Source of the DNA: Acuticoccus sp963704595
Lineage (GTDB): Bacteria > Pseudomonadota > Alphaproteobacteria > Rhizobiales > Amorphaceae
Assembly (NCBI GenBank): GCA_963704595.1
Contig: OY969922.1
Coordinates: 3,596,001 to 3,660,000, forward strand
DNA: 64,000 nucleotides
Reading direction: 5' to 3'
Shown here one piece after another: positions 38,369 to 46,633 of this stretch. A program made the translations under genes and the position numbers. How positions within the stretch are numbered: position 1 is the stretch's first letter; every line of letters begins with the position of its first letter. The notes under the pieces were generated by a model that had not been told where the DNA came from, searched no databases, and saw only the letters and a list, made by a program, of their open reading frames with translations.

Positions 38369-40118
38369 CTAGCGGCGGCGCAGGCCCGAGATCGACGAGA
38401 AGCGCGGCCCGCGACGCGGTGCATCCCGGTCCGGCGCCTCCCCGCCCTGCGAGGGCTGCGGGCCCTGCGAGGGCTGCGAAGCCCGCGCAGGCGGCGGGGT
38501 CTGCGGCGGCTGCGGGCGGGCGGGCTCCTGCCGCGGCGACGTGTGCGAGGCGCCGTGCGCGGGGCGGGACGCCACCGGCGCAGGCTCGCGCGGCGTGGTG
38601 TGGCCGGGGCGCGGCGGTGCGGAACGGCCCGCCTCCACCGGCTCGCGCGACTGGCCGCCCTGCGCGTAGGAGCCGGACGAATAGCCCTCCACCCGGCCGT
38701 GCTGGTCGGTCGCGGTGTAGTTCGGGATCTCGCCGCGCACCCCGCCGCCGTCCTTCAGCGAGGAGGCCGCCAGCAGCGACGGGCGACAGCTTCACCCCCG
38801 CCTTCTCCGCCGCCACCTGGCAGCACTCGATCAGCGCCGTGTTCTTGGCGACGCGGCGGTGCGCCTTCATGTCCCCGTCGCGGTAGGAATTGATGATGCG
38901 GTAGGCGACGGGGTCGAGGCCGATCTCGCGGGCGCACACGTCCATGTGGCTCTCGATGGCGAAGTCGACACCGGTCACGCCGAAGCCGCGCATGGCGGTG
39001 GCCGGCGTGCGGTTGGTGAACACGCAGTAGACGTCGGCATAGACGTTGGGGATGGTGTACGGCCCCGGCAGATGGCCGACGCCCTTGATGATCGCGTAGG
39101 ACGACAGCCGCGTGTAGGCGCCGGCATCGAAGTAGCCGACGAGCTTGCGGGCGATCAGGCGCCCGTCGTTCATCAGCCCGTCGGTGATGTACCAGCGCTC
39201 GGCGCCGCGGGGCGCGCCCACCTGCATCTCCTCCTGCCGGTCGAACATGTATTTGCACGGCCGGCCGGTGAGGATGGTGCCGAGGATCGCCATCGGCTCG
39301 TGGAGCGAATCCACCTTGCCGCCGAAGCCGCCGCCCACCGTGCCGCCGATGAAGTGAAGCCGCGCCGACGAGATGTCGAGGAGCTTGGCGGCGGTGCCCA
39401 GCGAGAAGAACAGCGCCTGCGTGGAGGTGTAGCAGACGAAGCGGTCGTTGGTTTCGGGCGCTGCGATGGCGCCGCAGGTCTCGATCGGCGCCTGCTCGAT
39501 GGGGCTCATCTGGTAGCGCCCCTCGATGACGTGGTCGGCCTCGCGGAAACCGGCCTCCACGTCGCCGAAGCGCAGCTTCTGGTGGTCGTACTTGCCGTGG
39601 TAGACGAAGAGGTTGCCGGGATAGGGCTTGCTGATCGACGGCGCGCCCGGCTTGATCGCCTCCTCCACGTCGAGAACGTGCGGCAGCACCTCGTAGTCGA
39701 CCCGCACGGCGGCGGCGGCCTCCCTCGCCTGCCGCTCGGTGTCGGCGACGACGGCTGCGACCGGGTCGCCCTTGTAGCAGACCTTTTCGGTGGCCAGCAG
39801 CGGCTCGTCGTCGAGCCCGAAGTCGAGCAGCGAGAGCAGCGTGTTGAGGTTGTTGGGCACGTCCCTGCCGGTGATGACCCGCCGCACGCCCGGCATCCGC
39901 TCGGCCGCGGACGTGTCTATCCGCCGGATCCTCGCGTGATGGTGCGGCGAGCGCGTGCAGCGGATGTGGCAGAGCCCGTCGAACAGGTGGTCGTCGTAGT
40001 AGGGCGAGCGCCCGGTGACGTGGCCGACCATGTCCTGCCGCTGCGTCGGCTTGCCGATCTCGTTGAGATTGTCGTCCCGCTCGTCGGCGAAATACTCTTT
40101 GCGGAATTCAAGCGGCAT
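38369..40118 (-). CDS. Molybdenum hydroxylase large subunit, N-terminal half with Pro-rich tail (frame broken)
   Basis: 583 codons plus one base. Residues 20-150 are the alpha/beta hammerhead domain, 160-440 the first molybdopterin domain (FIGGTVGGGFGGK, TPATAMRGFGVTG). MRGFG marks the xanthine/nicotinate-type active-site loop; the CO dehydrogenase loop AYxCSFR with its copper Cys is absent. After a break near 38777 (an extra C; repair gives KLSPSLLAASSLKDGGG) the frame continues about 130 residues into a low-complexity tail rich in Pro, Arg, Gln and Ser, ending ISGLRRR. The second Mo domain is in the separate gene at 36184. Substrate unknown. Confidence 0.85.
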
Positions 40119-40230
40119 CGTGCGCTCCCGAGGCGAAACATGGCGTTGGACGACGCCGCGCTATGCACGTTATGGTTGACTTAACGCCACCGCAACTACA
40201 AGATGAGACAACCTTGAAGGGGGGATGCTT

Positions 40231-40575
40231 ATGTACACGTGCTGCGAAATTCGAGCCGCTTTCACGTCTCCGGAGCTTACCGAACACGAACGCCGGATGA
40301 TCGAAACGCTCATGGTCAGACCCGGCGCAGGCGCGCGCGAACTCGCGGCCGCCATGGACTACAAGGACTTCGGCGGATGGAACCTTCAATTCGGAACGAT
40401 GTGCCGAAAGCGTTTTCCCGACACGGCGGTCGATGAAGACAAACCCGTGGAGGCGTGGTCCCGCGCGATCATCGATTTCGACAGGACCGCCGAAGGATGG
40501 ACTTGGCGCCTCAGGCCGGAAGCGCTCCACGCGTTTCAGTCGCTCCGCATCGCGCCGATGACAGTGCCGGCGTGA
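40231..40575 (+). CDS. Small orphan protein, possible winged-helix, opposite strand inside the Mo locus
   Basis: 114 residues. AAGGGGGG lies six bases before the ATG at 40231 (another ATG at 40225 is too close). Composition is visibly less GC-rich than its neighbours. The middle (ELAAAMDYKDFGGWNLQFGT) and end (WTWRLRPEALHAFQSLRI) resemble, faintly, a helical domain found ahead of HNH nuclease domains in some restriction-like proteins; no nuclease residues are present here. It separates the FeS-subunit gene from the large-subunit gene and is read the other way, which suggests a later insertion. Confidence 0.6.
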   Translation: MYTCCEIRAAFTSPELTEHERRMIETLMVRPGAGARELAAAMDYKDFGGWNLQFGTMCRKRFPDTAVDEDKPVEAWSRAIIDFDRTAEGWTWRLRPEALHAFQSLRIAPMTVPA

Positions 40576-40582
40576 GCACCCA

Positions 40583-41074
40583 TCAGCGCGCATTTCGGTA
40601 GCCTCCTCCAGCGGAGCGATCGGCGGCGGTGAGGACCGCGTCGATGATCGCCTCGTAGCCGGTGCAGCGGCAGATGTTGCCGGAGATGGCCTCGACCACC
40701 TCCTCGCGGCTTGGGCGCGGGTTGTGCTTGAGGAGCGCCGCCGCGGACATCAGCATCCCGCCGGTGCAGTAGCCGCACTGGGCGGCGAAGTGGGTCATGA
40801 ACGCGTCCTGCAGGGGGGACAGCGTGCCGGTGGCGAGGCCCGCGACGGTCTCGATCTCGGCGCCCTCGACGGTTTCGGCGAGCGTGAGGCAGGAGAGGCG
40901 CGGCGCGCCGTCGATGATGACGGTGCAGGCGCCGCAGGTGCCCTGGGCGCAGCCGTACTTGGGCGTGAGGTCGCCGACGCCGCGGCGCAGGACGTCGAGG
41001 AGGTTCTGGCCGTCGGCGACGAAGGCGGCCTTTTCCTCGCCGTTGTGGGTGAAGGTGACGGGCTTCTTCGCCAT
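40583..41074 (-). CDS. Molybdenum hydroxylase [2Fe-2S] subunit (CoxS/XdhA-FeS type)
   Basis: 163 residues carrying both iron-sulfur clusters: plant-type ferredoxin Cys C42, C47, C50, C62 and the helical-domain Cys C100, C103, C135, C137 (GYCTGG, ICRCTGY). It passes electrons from the Mo centre to FAD. The ATG shares a base with the FAD-subunit stop. The large subunit follows only after a gap occupied by an opposite-strand ORF. Confidence 0.95.
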   Translation of the reverse strand: MAKKPVTFTHNGEEKAAFVADGQNLLDVLRRGVGDLTPKYGCAQGTCGACTVIIDGAPRLSCLTLAETVEGAEIETVAGLATGTLSPLQDAFMTHFAAQCGYCTGGMLMSAAALLKHNPRPSREEVVEAISGNICRCTGYEAIIDAVLTAADRSAGGGYRNAR

Positions 41075-41871
41075 CAGCGGATTTCCTCCAGCAGGCGGCG
41101 CAGATGCACGCCCGCGACTTCGCGGCGGTACCAGGCGGTGGCGATGGCGTCGTCGCGCGGGCTGAGCCCGTCGGCGGCGTGCTCGGCCGCGGCGGCGATG
41201 GCGGCGGCGTCCAGCGAGCGGCCGTTCAGCGCCCGCTCGGCGGCTTCCGCGCGAACGGGGCGCTCGCCCATGCCGTTGAAGACGACCCGCGCATTCTCGA
41301 TCCGCCCGCCCTGCCGCGGCACCACCGCCGCGACAGAGAGCACCGAGACGCCCTTGGGCTTTACCCGCGAGACCTTGCGGAAGTGGAGGCCGTCGCGCGG
41401 CACCGGAACGTGGATGGCGGCGACCAGCGCGCGGGTCGGCCCGCCGCGGACGAGATGCTCGATGGTCTCGCGCCGCCCGTCGGTCATCTCGGCGGTGGCG
41501 CCGAGCGCCATCAGCGCGGCGGTGAGGTCGCCATAGGGCGCGGCGGCGAAGAGGTTGCCGGCGACGGTCGCGGCCGCGCGCACCTGCGGCCCGCCGATGA
41601 CGCGCGCGACGGGCGCCAGGAACGCCGTCTCGCGCGAGGCGACGATGGCCGCCATGGTGACACCCGATCCCAGCGTGACGATGCTGCCGCCGGCGCGGAT
41701 CTGGGTGAGCGCCGGGTCCGTCGTGCGGATCAGGGTGTCGAAACTCTGGTCCGCCTCGTTGACGGCGCGCATCAGGATCGTGCCGCCGCCCATGAAGCGG
41801 GCGGCACGGGCCGCCGCGAAGGCGCGCGCGGCCTCGGACAGCGTCGGGTAGGTTTCCACCGTCAGCGGCAT
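41074..41871 (-). CDS. Molybdenum hydroxylase FAD-binding subunit (CoxM type)
   Basis: 265 residues. FAD pyrophosphate loops ARFMGGGTILMRAVNEAD near residue 25 and ATVAGNLFAAAPYGDLTAAL near 108 are typical of the CoxM/XDH flavin domain (usual AGGxS and TIGGN), followed by the CO_deh_flav C-terminal domain. The start at 41871 has GAGGGG upstream; the open frame to 41940 runs into the SRPBCC gene. Electron exit subunit of the hydroxylase. Confidence 0.93.
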   Translation of the reverse strand: MPLTVETYPTLSEAARAFAAARAARFMGGGTILMRAVNEADQSFDTLIRTTDPALTQIRAGGSIVTLGSGVTMAAIVASRETAFLAPVARVIGGPQVRAAATVAGNLFAAAPYGDLTAALMALGATAEMTDGRRETIEHLVRGGPTRALVAAIHVPVPRDGLHFRKVSRVKPKGVSVLSVAAVVPRQGGRIENARVVFNGMGERPVRAEAAERALNGRSLDAAAIAAAAEHAADGLSPRDDAIATAWYRREVAGVHLRRLLEEIR

Positions 41872-41884
41872 CGGTCGTGTCCCC

Positions 41885-42334
41885 TCATCGCGCGTCGCCG
41901 CCGGCGAGTGTTGCGCGGATCGCCTCCATGCCGGCGGCATAGATGTCGTCGCCCACCATCGCGGCGAGTTCCTTCTCGCGGCCCGCCGGGGTGTCGAACC
42001 GGGAGCGCCAGTGGAAGAAGGTCATGTCGCCGTCGGTGACGGGCAGAAGGCGCACGTGGGCGACGTAGTTGAACAGCGGCACCGGCGTATCGAGCAGGCA
42101 GTACGTCATTTCCATGTCGGCGTCGGACAGGGTGAGGAGCTGTTCGCGCAGCTCCGAGCCGTCGACGAGGTGGAAGCGCCTGACGCCCGACACGCGGTCG
42201 GTCGGTGCGCCGCGCTCCATCTCGCTGTCCGCGACCGCGGGGTGCCAGCGGTCGTGCCCGTTGAAGTCCCGCACGATCGCCCACACCGCCTCGACGGGCT
42301 GGTCGATCACCGTGGAGCGGACGACGCTCACCAT
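41885..42334 (-). CDS. SRPBCC/polyketide-cyclase family protein (MxaD-like), copy 2
   Basis: 149 residues of the START-like helix-grip fold: VIDQPVEAVWAIVRDFNGHD at the start, RFHLVDGSELREQLLTLSD and YCLLDTPVPLFNYVAHVRLL in the sheet. About the same length and motif order as its immediate neighbour, of which it is a diverged tandem copy. SRPBCC proteins bind hydrophobic ligands; in Cox loci the member CoxG recruits the enzyme to the membrane, though these two look nearer to MxaD. One base separates it from copy 1 and 13 from the FAD subunit. Confidence 0.88.
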   Translation of the reverse strand: MVSVVRSTVIDQPVEAVWAIVRDFNGHDRWHPAVADSEMERGAPTDRVSGVRRFHLVDGSELREQLLTLSDADMEMTYCLLDTPVPLFNYVAHVRLLPVTDGDMTFFHWRSRFDTPAGREKELAAMVGDDIYAAGMEAIRATLAGGDAR

Positions 42335-42335
42335 C

Positions 42336-42773
42336 TCAGCGGGTGAAGTGGCGCTTGAGGGCGTCGAAGCCGCCCTGGAAGACGTTGTTGCCGACGCCGC
42401 TCACGAGATCGTCCTCGTTCTCGGGCGCGCACTCGAAGTCGGCGGACCACTCGGCGAAGGTGCGGTCGCCGTCGGTGATCGGGGTGATCCGCAGCGTCGC
42501 GACGTAGTCGGTCAGCGGCATCGGGCTTTCGAGGATCGCGTAGGTGCAGAACATGTCGTAGTCGGAGAGGCCGAGGAGCTTTTCGCGGATGCGGTCGCCG
42601 TTCTGGAGGCGGAAGTCGCGGACGCAGCCGATCTTGTCGGACGGCTCGCCGTTCTCGATCCGGCTTTCACGGATGCGCGGGTGCCAGCGCGGCAGGGCGT
42701 TGAAGTCCCGCACGCGCTCCCAGACGCGGGCGGCGGGGGCGTCGAGCACCGTGGAGACGTAGACGCGCGCCAT
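42336..42773 (-). CDS. SRPBCC/polyketide-cyclase family protein (MxaD-like), copy 1
   Basis: 145 residues with the same fold and motif order as the next gene: VLDAPAARVWERVRDFNALP, DFRLQNGDRIREKLLGLSD, YAILESPMPLTDYVATLRI. It follows the flotillin stop directly. Pairing of two such paralogues suggests different ligands or a heterodimer; inference only. Possible jobs are membrane docking of the hydroxylase, perhaps through the flotillin, or binding its hydrophobic substrate. Confidence 0.88.
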   Translation of the reverse strand: MARVYVSTVLDAPAARVWERVRDFNALPRWHPRIRESRIENGEPSDKIGCVRDFRLQNGDRIREKLLGLSDYDMFCTYAILESPMPLTDYVATLRITPITDGDRTFAEWSADFECAPENEDDLVSGVGNNVFQGGFDALKRHFTR

Positions 42774-45665
42774 CTACTCGCCCTTCCCCGCCGGCGCGTT
42801 GTCGCCGCCCGACGGCTTGCCGCCTCCCGAACCACCGCCGGACTTGCCGCCGGCGTCCTTGGCGATGCGCTGCATGTCGGACGCCTCGCGGATGAGGCCG
42901 CCCATCTTGGAAAGATTCGAGCCCTCGATGCCCATTTCGGCGAGGAGGCTGTCCACCAGCGGCGCCTGGACGCGGTAGCGCAGCGCCGAGTTGATGACCT
43001 CGTCGGTCGCGGTGCGGTAGGTGCCGTCGCCGTTGGCATAGCCACCGCCGCCGCCCGCTCCGTCCATCTGGACGATGCGGATGTCGGAGATCTTCTCCAT
43101 CGGCTTGACCGACGCCGCCACGATCCCCTCGATCCGGGTGAGGAGGCCCCGCTTGAAGAGCGAGGCGCGCGCAGGCTCGGTGAGGACGTTCTCGGCCTCG
43201 TTGATGAGCTTTTGCGCCTCGGCCTCCACCGCCGCGCGGACCTTCTCGGCGTCGGCGGCGTAGCGCGCCTCCTCGGCCTGCTTCTCGGCCATCAGCACGT
43301 CGATGGACTTGCGGCGGTTGGCAGCCTCCGTGTCGCGCACGGTGACGACGCGTTCCTCGGCTTCCGCCGCGCGGGCCCTGGCATTCTCGGCCTCCACCTT
43401 CGCGGCGGCCTCCTCCAGGCTCTTGGCGTAGAGCGCGATGGCGCGCTCCATGTTGGCGAGTTCCACCTCGCGCTCGCGGGTGATCTCGCGGCGGCGGCGT
43501 TCGGTCTCGTGGCCGATGCGGGCCTCGTCGAGACCCCGCTCGGAGGCGATGCGTGCGCGCTCGATCTCCTCGGTGGAGGCGATCTCCGCCTCGCGCAGCG
43601 CCTGGACGCGGGCGATCTCGAGCTGCTCGGTCGAACGGCGCCGCTCAAGCTTGGCGGCGTCTAGGATGCGCTCGCGCTCCACGTCGGAGCGGGCGACATC
43701 GCGCTGCGCCTCGATCTCGGCGCGGCGGACCCTGGCGTCGGCTTCGGCACGCTCGGCCTTCTTGGCGGCAAGTTCGATGACGCGGCTTTCGTCGGCCTCC
43801 TCCACCGCGCGCTTGCGGTCGATATCGGAAACCTCGCGCTCCTGCTGGGAGGCGATCCGCTCGATCTCGAGCTGGAGCTCCATCTCTATGCGCTGGCGCT
43901 CGGTCGCCTCGCGCCGGCGGATGTCGGCCGCCTCCACCGCGGCCTCGCGCGAAATCTCGCGCTCGCGGGTGTCCTGCGCAGCGGAAATCCGTTCTGCCTC
44001 GATGATCTTCTCCTTGGCGATCCGGGCCGCCTCGACCGCCTCGTCAGCGCGCACCTGCGCCTCGTCGATGGTACGGTTGCGGGCGATCTCCAGCGCGCGG
44101 GTGGTCTCGTCCGCCGCGATCCGCTCGGCCGAAACCGCCTTCTCGCGTGCAATGCGGGCGGCCTCGATCGCCTGCTGCGCGGCTTCGTTCGCCTCCTCGA
44201 TGGCGCGCTGACGCTCGATCTCCAAAGCGCGGATGCGTTTGTCGGTGGCGATCCGCTCCTCGGAGGTGCCGGCCGCCTCGGCGATGCGCATCTTCTCGAT
44301 GGACTCGCGAGCCGAAATTTCCGCCTCGTCGAGCGCACGGTTGCGCTGGATCTCGCGCCGGCGGGTGTCTTCCTCGCTGGCGATCCGCGCCTCGACCACG
44401 GCGCGGTCCTGCGCGATCCGGGCCTTCTCGGTATCCTCGCGGGCGGCGATCTCGGCCGCCTCCAGCGCTCGGCCGCGCTCGATCTCGCGCGAGCGGGTCT
44501 GCTGCTCGGTCTCGATCCTTGCGCGGTCGGTCGCCTCGCGCGCAGCGATCTCGGCGCCTTCCAGCGTCCGCCGCCGTGCGATCTCGCGCGCCTCGACCTC
44601 TTCCTCCGACGCGATCCGCGCCTCGGACACGGCGCGCTCCTGCGCGATGCGGGCGGTGTCGATCTCCTGCCGCGAGGCGATCTCGGCGGCATCGACCGCG
44701 CGCTGGCGGTGGATCTCGCGCTCGCGGATCTCCCGCTCGGACTGGATGCGCACCTCGGCGATGGACTGCTCGTTGGCGATCCGCGCAAGCTCGATGGTCT
44801 CGCGCGCGGTGATCTGCGCCCGCTCGGCCTCGGTGTCCCGTTCGGCACGCTCGCGGGCGATCTCGGCGCGCTGCTGCGCCCGGCGGAATTCGACCTCGCG
44901 CTCCTGCTCGAGCCGGGCCTGCTCGGAGTCGCGCTCGATGTTGAGCGATTCCTTCTCCGCCTCCAGGTTGCGCGCCCTGATGCGGATCATCGAGGCCTGC
45001 TCGATCTCGTTGCGCAGCGTGCGCCGCCCCTCGATCTCGCGGATCAGCTCGGTGAGACCCTCGGCGTCGAACCGGTTGGAGGGGTTGAAGAATTCGAGCG
45101 CGGTCTGGTCGATGTCCTTGATCGCGACGGATTCCAGCTCGAGGCCGTTCTGGTCGAGCGTCTCCTGCGCGATCTCGCGCACGCGGCGCAGATACTGGCT
45201 GCGCTGCTCGTGGATCGCGTCCATCGGCATCTCGGCCGCCGCGATGCGGAGCGCGGATTCGAACTTGCCCGAGAGTAGCGGCTGCAACCGGTCGGGGTCG
45301 CTCATGCGCCGGCCGAGCGTGGAGGCCGCACGGGAGACCGCCGCCCGCTCAGGGCGGACGCGGACGTAGAATTCGGCTTCCACGTCGACGCGCATCCGGT
45401 CCTTGGTGATGAGCGCATTCTCGCGGCCACGGGAGACGTCGAGCGCCAGCGTGTTCATCGCGACCGGCGTGATGTCGTGGATGATCGGCCAGACGAAGGC
45501 GCCACCGTCGATCACGACTTTCTCGCCGAGAAAGCCGGTGCGCACGAACGCGGTCTCTTTGGTCGAGCGGCGGTAGAGCCAGTTCATCACCCAGTAGATG
45601 ACGAAGATGACGATGACCGCCGCGATGATCCAAAGGATGAGCTCCCCGATGAGTTCACCCGTCAT
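42774..45665 (-). CDS. Giant flotillin-like SPFH protein with hendecad coiled coil
   Basis: 963 residues, far longer than usual flotillins (450-650). An N-terminal membrane helix (IIAAVIVIFVIYWVMNWLYR) leads to an SPFH/band-7 domain (residues 35-200). Then about 500 residues of charged helix built on an 11-residue rhythm, organised in 44-residue units starting REI or LEI (for example REIERGRALEAAEIAAREDT...); one unit is 33 residues, exactly one hendecad short. The C terminus is the flotillin oligomerisation region plus a Gly/Ser/Lys tail. It abuts the SRPBCC genes, so it probably scaffolds the Mo-hydroxylase locus products at the membrane. Confidence 0.88.
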   Translation of the reverse strand: MTGELIGELILWIIAAVIVIFVIYWVMNWLYRRSTKETAFVRTGFLGEKVVIDGGAFVWPIIHDITPVAMNTLALDVSRGRENALITKDRMRVDVEAEFYVRVRPERAAVSRAASTLGRRMSDPDRLQPLLSGKFESALRIAAAEMPMDAIHEQRSQYLRRVREIAQETLDQNGLELESVAIKDIDQTALEFFNPSNRFDAEGLTELIREIEGRRTLRNEIEQASMIRIRARNLEAEKESLNIERDSEQARLEQEREVEFRRAQQRAEIARERAERDTEAERAQITARETIELARIANEQSIAEVRIQSEREIREREIHRQRAVDAAEIASRQEIDTARIAQERAVSEARIASEEEVEAREIARRRTLEGAEIAAREATDRARIETEQQTRSREIERGRALEAAEIAAREDTEKARIAQDRAVVEARIASEEDTRRREIQRNRALDEAEISARESIEKMRIAEAAGTSEERIATDKRIRALEIERQRAIEEANEAAQQAIEAARIAREKAVSAERIAADETTRALEIARNRTIDEAQVRADEAVEAARIAKEKIIEAERISAAQDTREREISREAAVEAADIRRREATERQRIEMELQLEIERIASQQEREVSDIDRKRAVEEADESRVIELAAKKAERAEADARVRRAEIEAQRDVARSDVERERILDAAKLERRRSTEQLEIARVQALREAEIASTEEIERARIASERGLDEARIGHETERRRREITREREVELANMERAIALYAKSLEEAAAKVEAENARARAAEAEERVVTVRDTEAANRRKSIDVLMAEKQAEEARYAADAEKVRAAVEAEAQKLINEAENVLTEPARASLFKRGLLTRIEGIVAASVKPMEKISDIRIVQMDGAGGGGGYANGDGTYRTATDEVINSALRYRVQAPLVDSLLAEMGIEGSNLSKMGGLIREASDMQRIAKDAGGKSGGGSGGGKPSGGDNAPAGKGE

Positions 45666-45783
45666 AGTGTCCGCCCCCCGCCAGATTGCCGCGAGGATAT
45701 GGAAACCGGTCTGAGGATCACCGCTTTACGGTGCGTCTCTTTTTGTCAGGAAAATGCACCCCGAGCTCGCCGCGCCTCCCCAT

Positions 45784-45968
45784 GTTCCTCTGGAGAGTCG
45801 GGCCCTGTCACGTTCCCCCCGGTCGTTCCTCCGGAGCCGTCATGCGACAGCCATCGCCCGAGGGGTGCACCGGGTCATCGCGAAGCGACCGAAACGAAGT
45901 GGAGGAACCGCCGCAGGCGGTTTGACGCGGTGCACCCCTCGGGCGACCCTCGCCGCATGATGGACCGG
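45784..45968. repeat. Structured intergenic element, copy 2
   Basis: Same design as copy 1. Outer CCGGTC (45819-45824)/GACCGG (45963-45968) and TCATGCG (45840-45846)/CGCATGA (45954-45960). Central 24-bp stem 45854-45877/45923-45946 with the same G/G mismatch at the fifth pair. Inside: TCGC-GAA-GCGA (45878-45888), CCGAAACGAAGTGGAGG (45889-45905), AACCGCC-GCA-GGCGGTT (45906-45922). It fills most of the 346-base gap between leuD and the flotillin gene; no ORF is credible there. Confidence 0.85.
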
Positions 45969-46011
45969 AGCCGCCGCGAGTCCCCCGCGGCGGCGCGACC
46001 GGCCCCGGCCG

Positions 46012-46617
46012 TCAGACCCAGGGGTGGGCTTCGGCGAGCTTCTTCTCGTGGTTGGCGATCGGCTCGGCCTTGGCCATCGTCAGCGCGATCTCGTCGAGGC
46101 CGTTGACCAGGCAGTGCTTCAGCCAGCTGTCGATCTCGAATTCGATCGGCTCGCCGTCGTCGCCGGTAATGGTCTGGTTGGGCAGGTCCACCGTCAGCGT
46201 GGCGTTGGCCCCGCGCTTGGCGTGGTTCATCAGCCGCTCCAGCTCGTCCGGCGTCACCTTCACCGGCAGGAGGCCGTTCTTGAAGCAGTTCTGGTAGAAG
46301 ATGTCGGCGAACGAGGTCGAGATGACGCAGCGGATGCCGCGGTCGAGCAGCGCCCACGGGGCGTGTTCGCGCGAGGAGCCGCAGCCGAAGTTGTCGCCGG
46401 CGACGAGGATGTTGGCGGCGGCGTAGGCCGGCTGATTGAGCGGGAAGTCGGGGTCAGGCGTGCCGTCGTCCTTGCGCGAGATCTCGGCGAAGAGGCCCGC
46501 GCCGAGCCCGGTGCGCTTGATGGTCTTCAGGTAGTCCTTCGGGATGATCATGTCGGTGTCGATGTTGATCATGTCGAGGGGCGCTGCGGGAGACGTCAGC
46601 GTGGTGAAGGGTTCCAT
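46012..46617 (-). CDS. leuD: 3-isopropylmalate dehydratase small subunit
   Basis: 201 residues, the normal length of LeuD. Swivel-domain motif NFGCGSSREHAPWALLDRGI near residue 75 and IDTDMIIPKDYLK near the start identify it. With LeuC (not in the window) it isomerises 2- to 3-isopropylmalate in leucine synthesis. Start at the ATG at 46617; upstream codons in the same frame belong to the intergenic stretch. Confidence 0.96.
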   Translation of the reverse strand: MEPFTTLTSPAAPLDMINIDTDMIIPKDYLKTIKRTGLGAGLFAEISRKDDGTPDPDFPLNQPAYAAANILVAGDNFGCGSSREHAPWALLDRGIRCVISTSFADIFYQNCFKNGLLPVKVTPDELERLMNHAKRGANATLTVDLPNQTITGDDGEPIEFEIDSWLKHCLVNGLDEIALTMAKAEPIANHEKKLAEAHPWV

Positions 46618-46633
46618 GGCGGCGGTCCTCGTT

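Noticed and set aside
36184..41074. Aerobic CO dehydrogenase (coxMSL) reading of the molybdenum locus
   Set aside because: The large subunit has MRGFG where CO dehydrogenase has AYxCSFR (form I); the copper-binding Cys is missing, and the subunit is split.
42900..44900. Possible direct-repeat array such as CRISPR
   Set aside because: The periodicity is 132 bases of diverged coding repeat in the flotillin coiled coil, not identical repeats with spacers.
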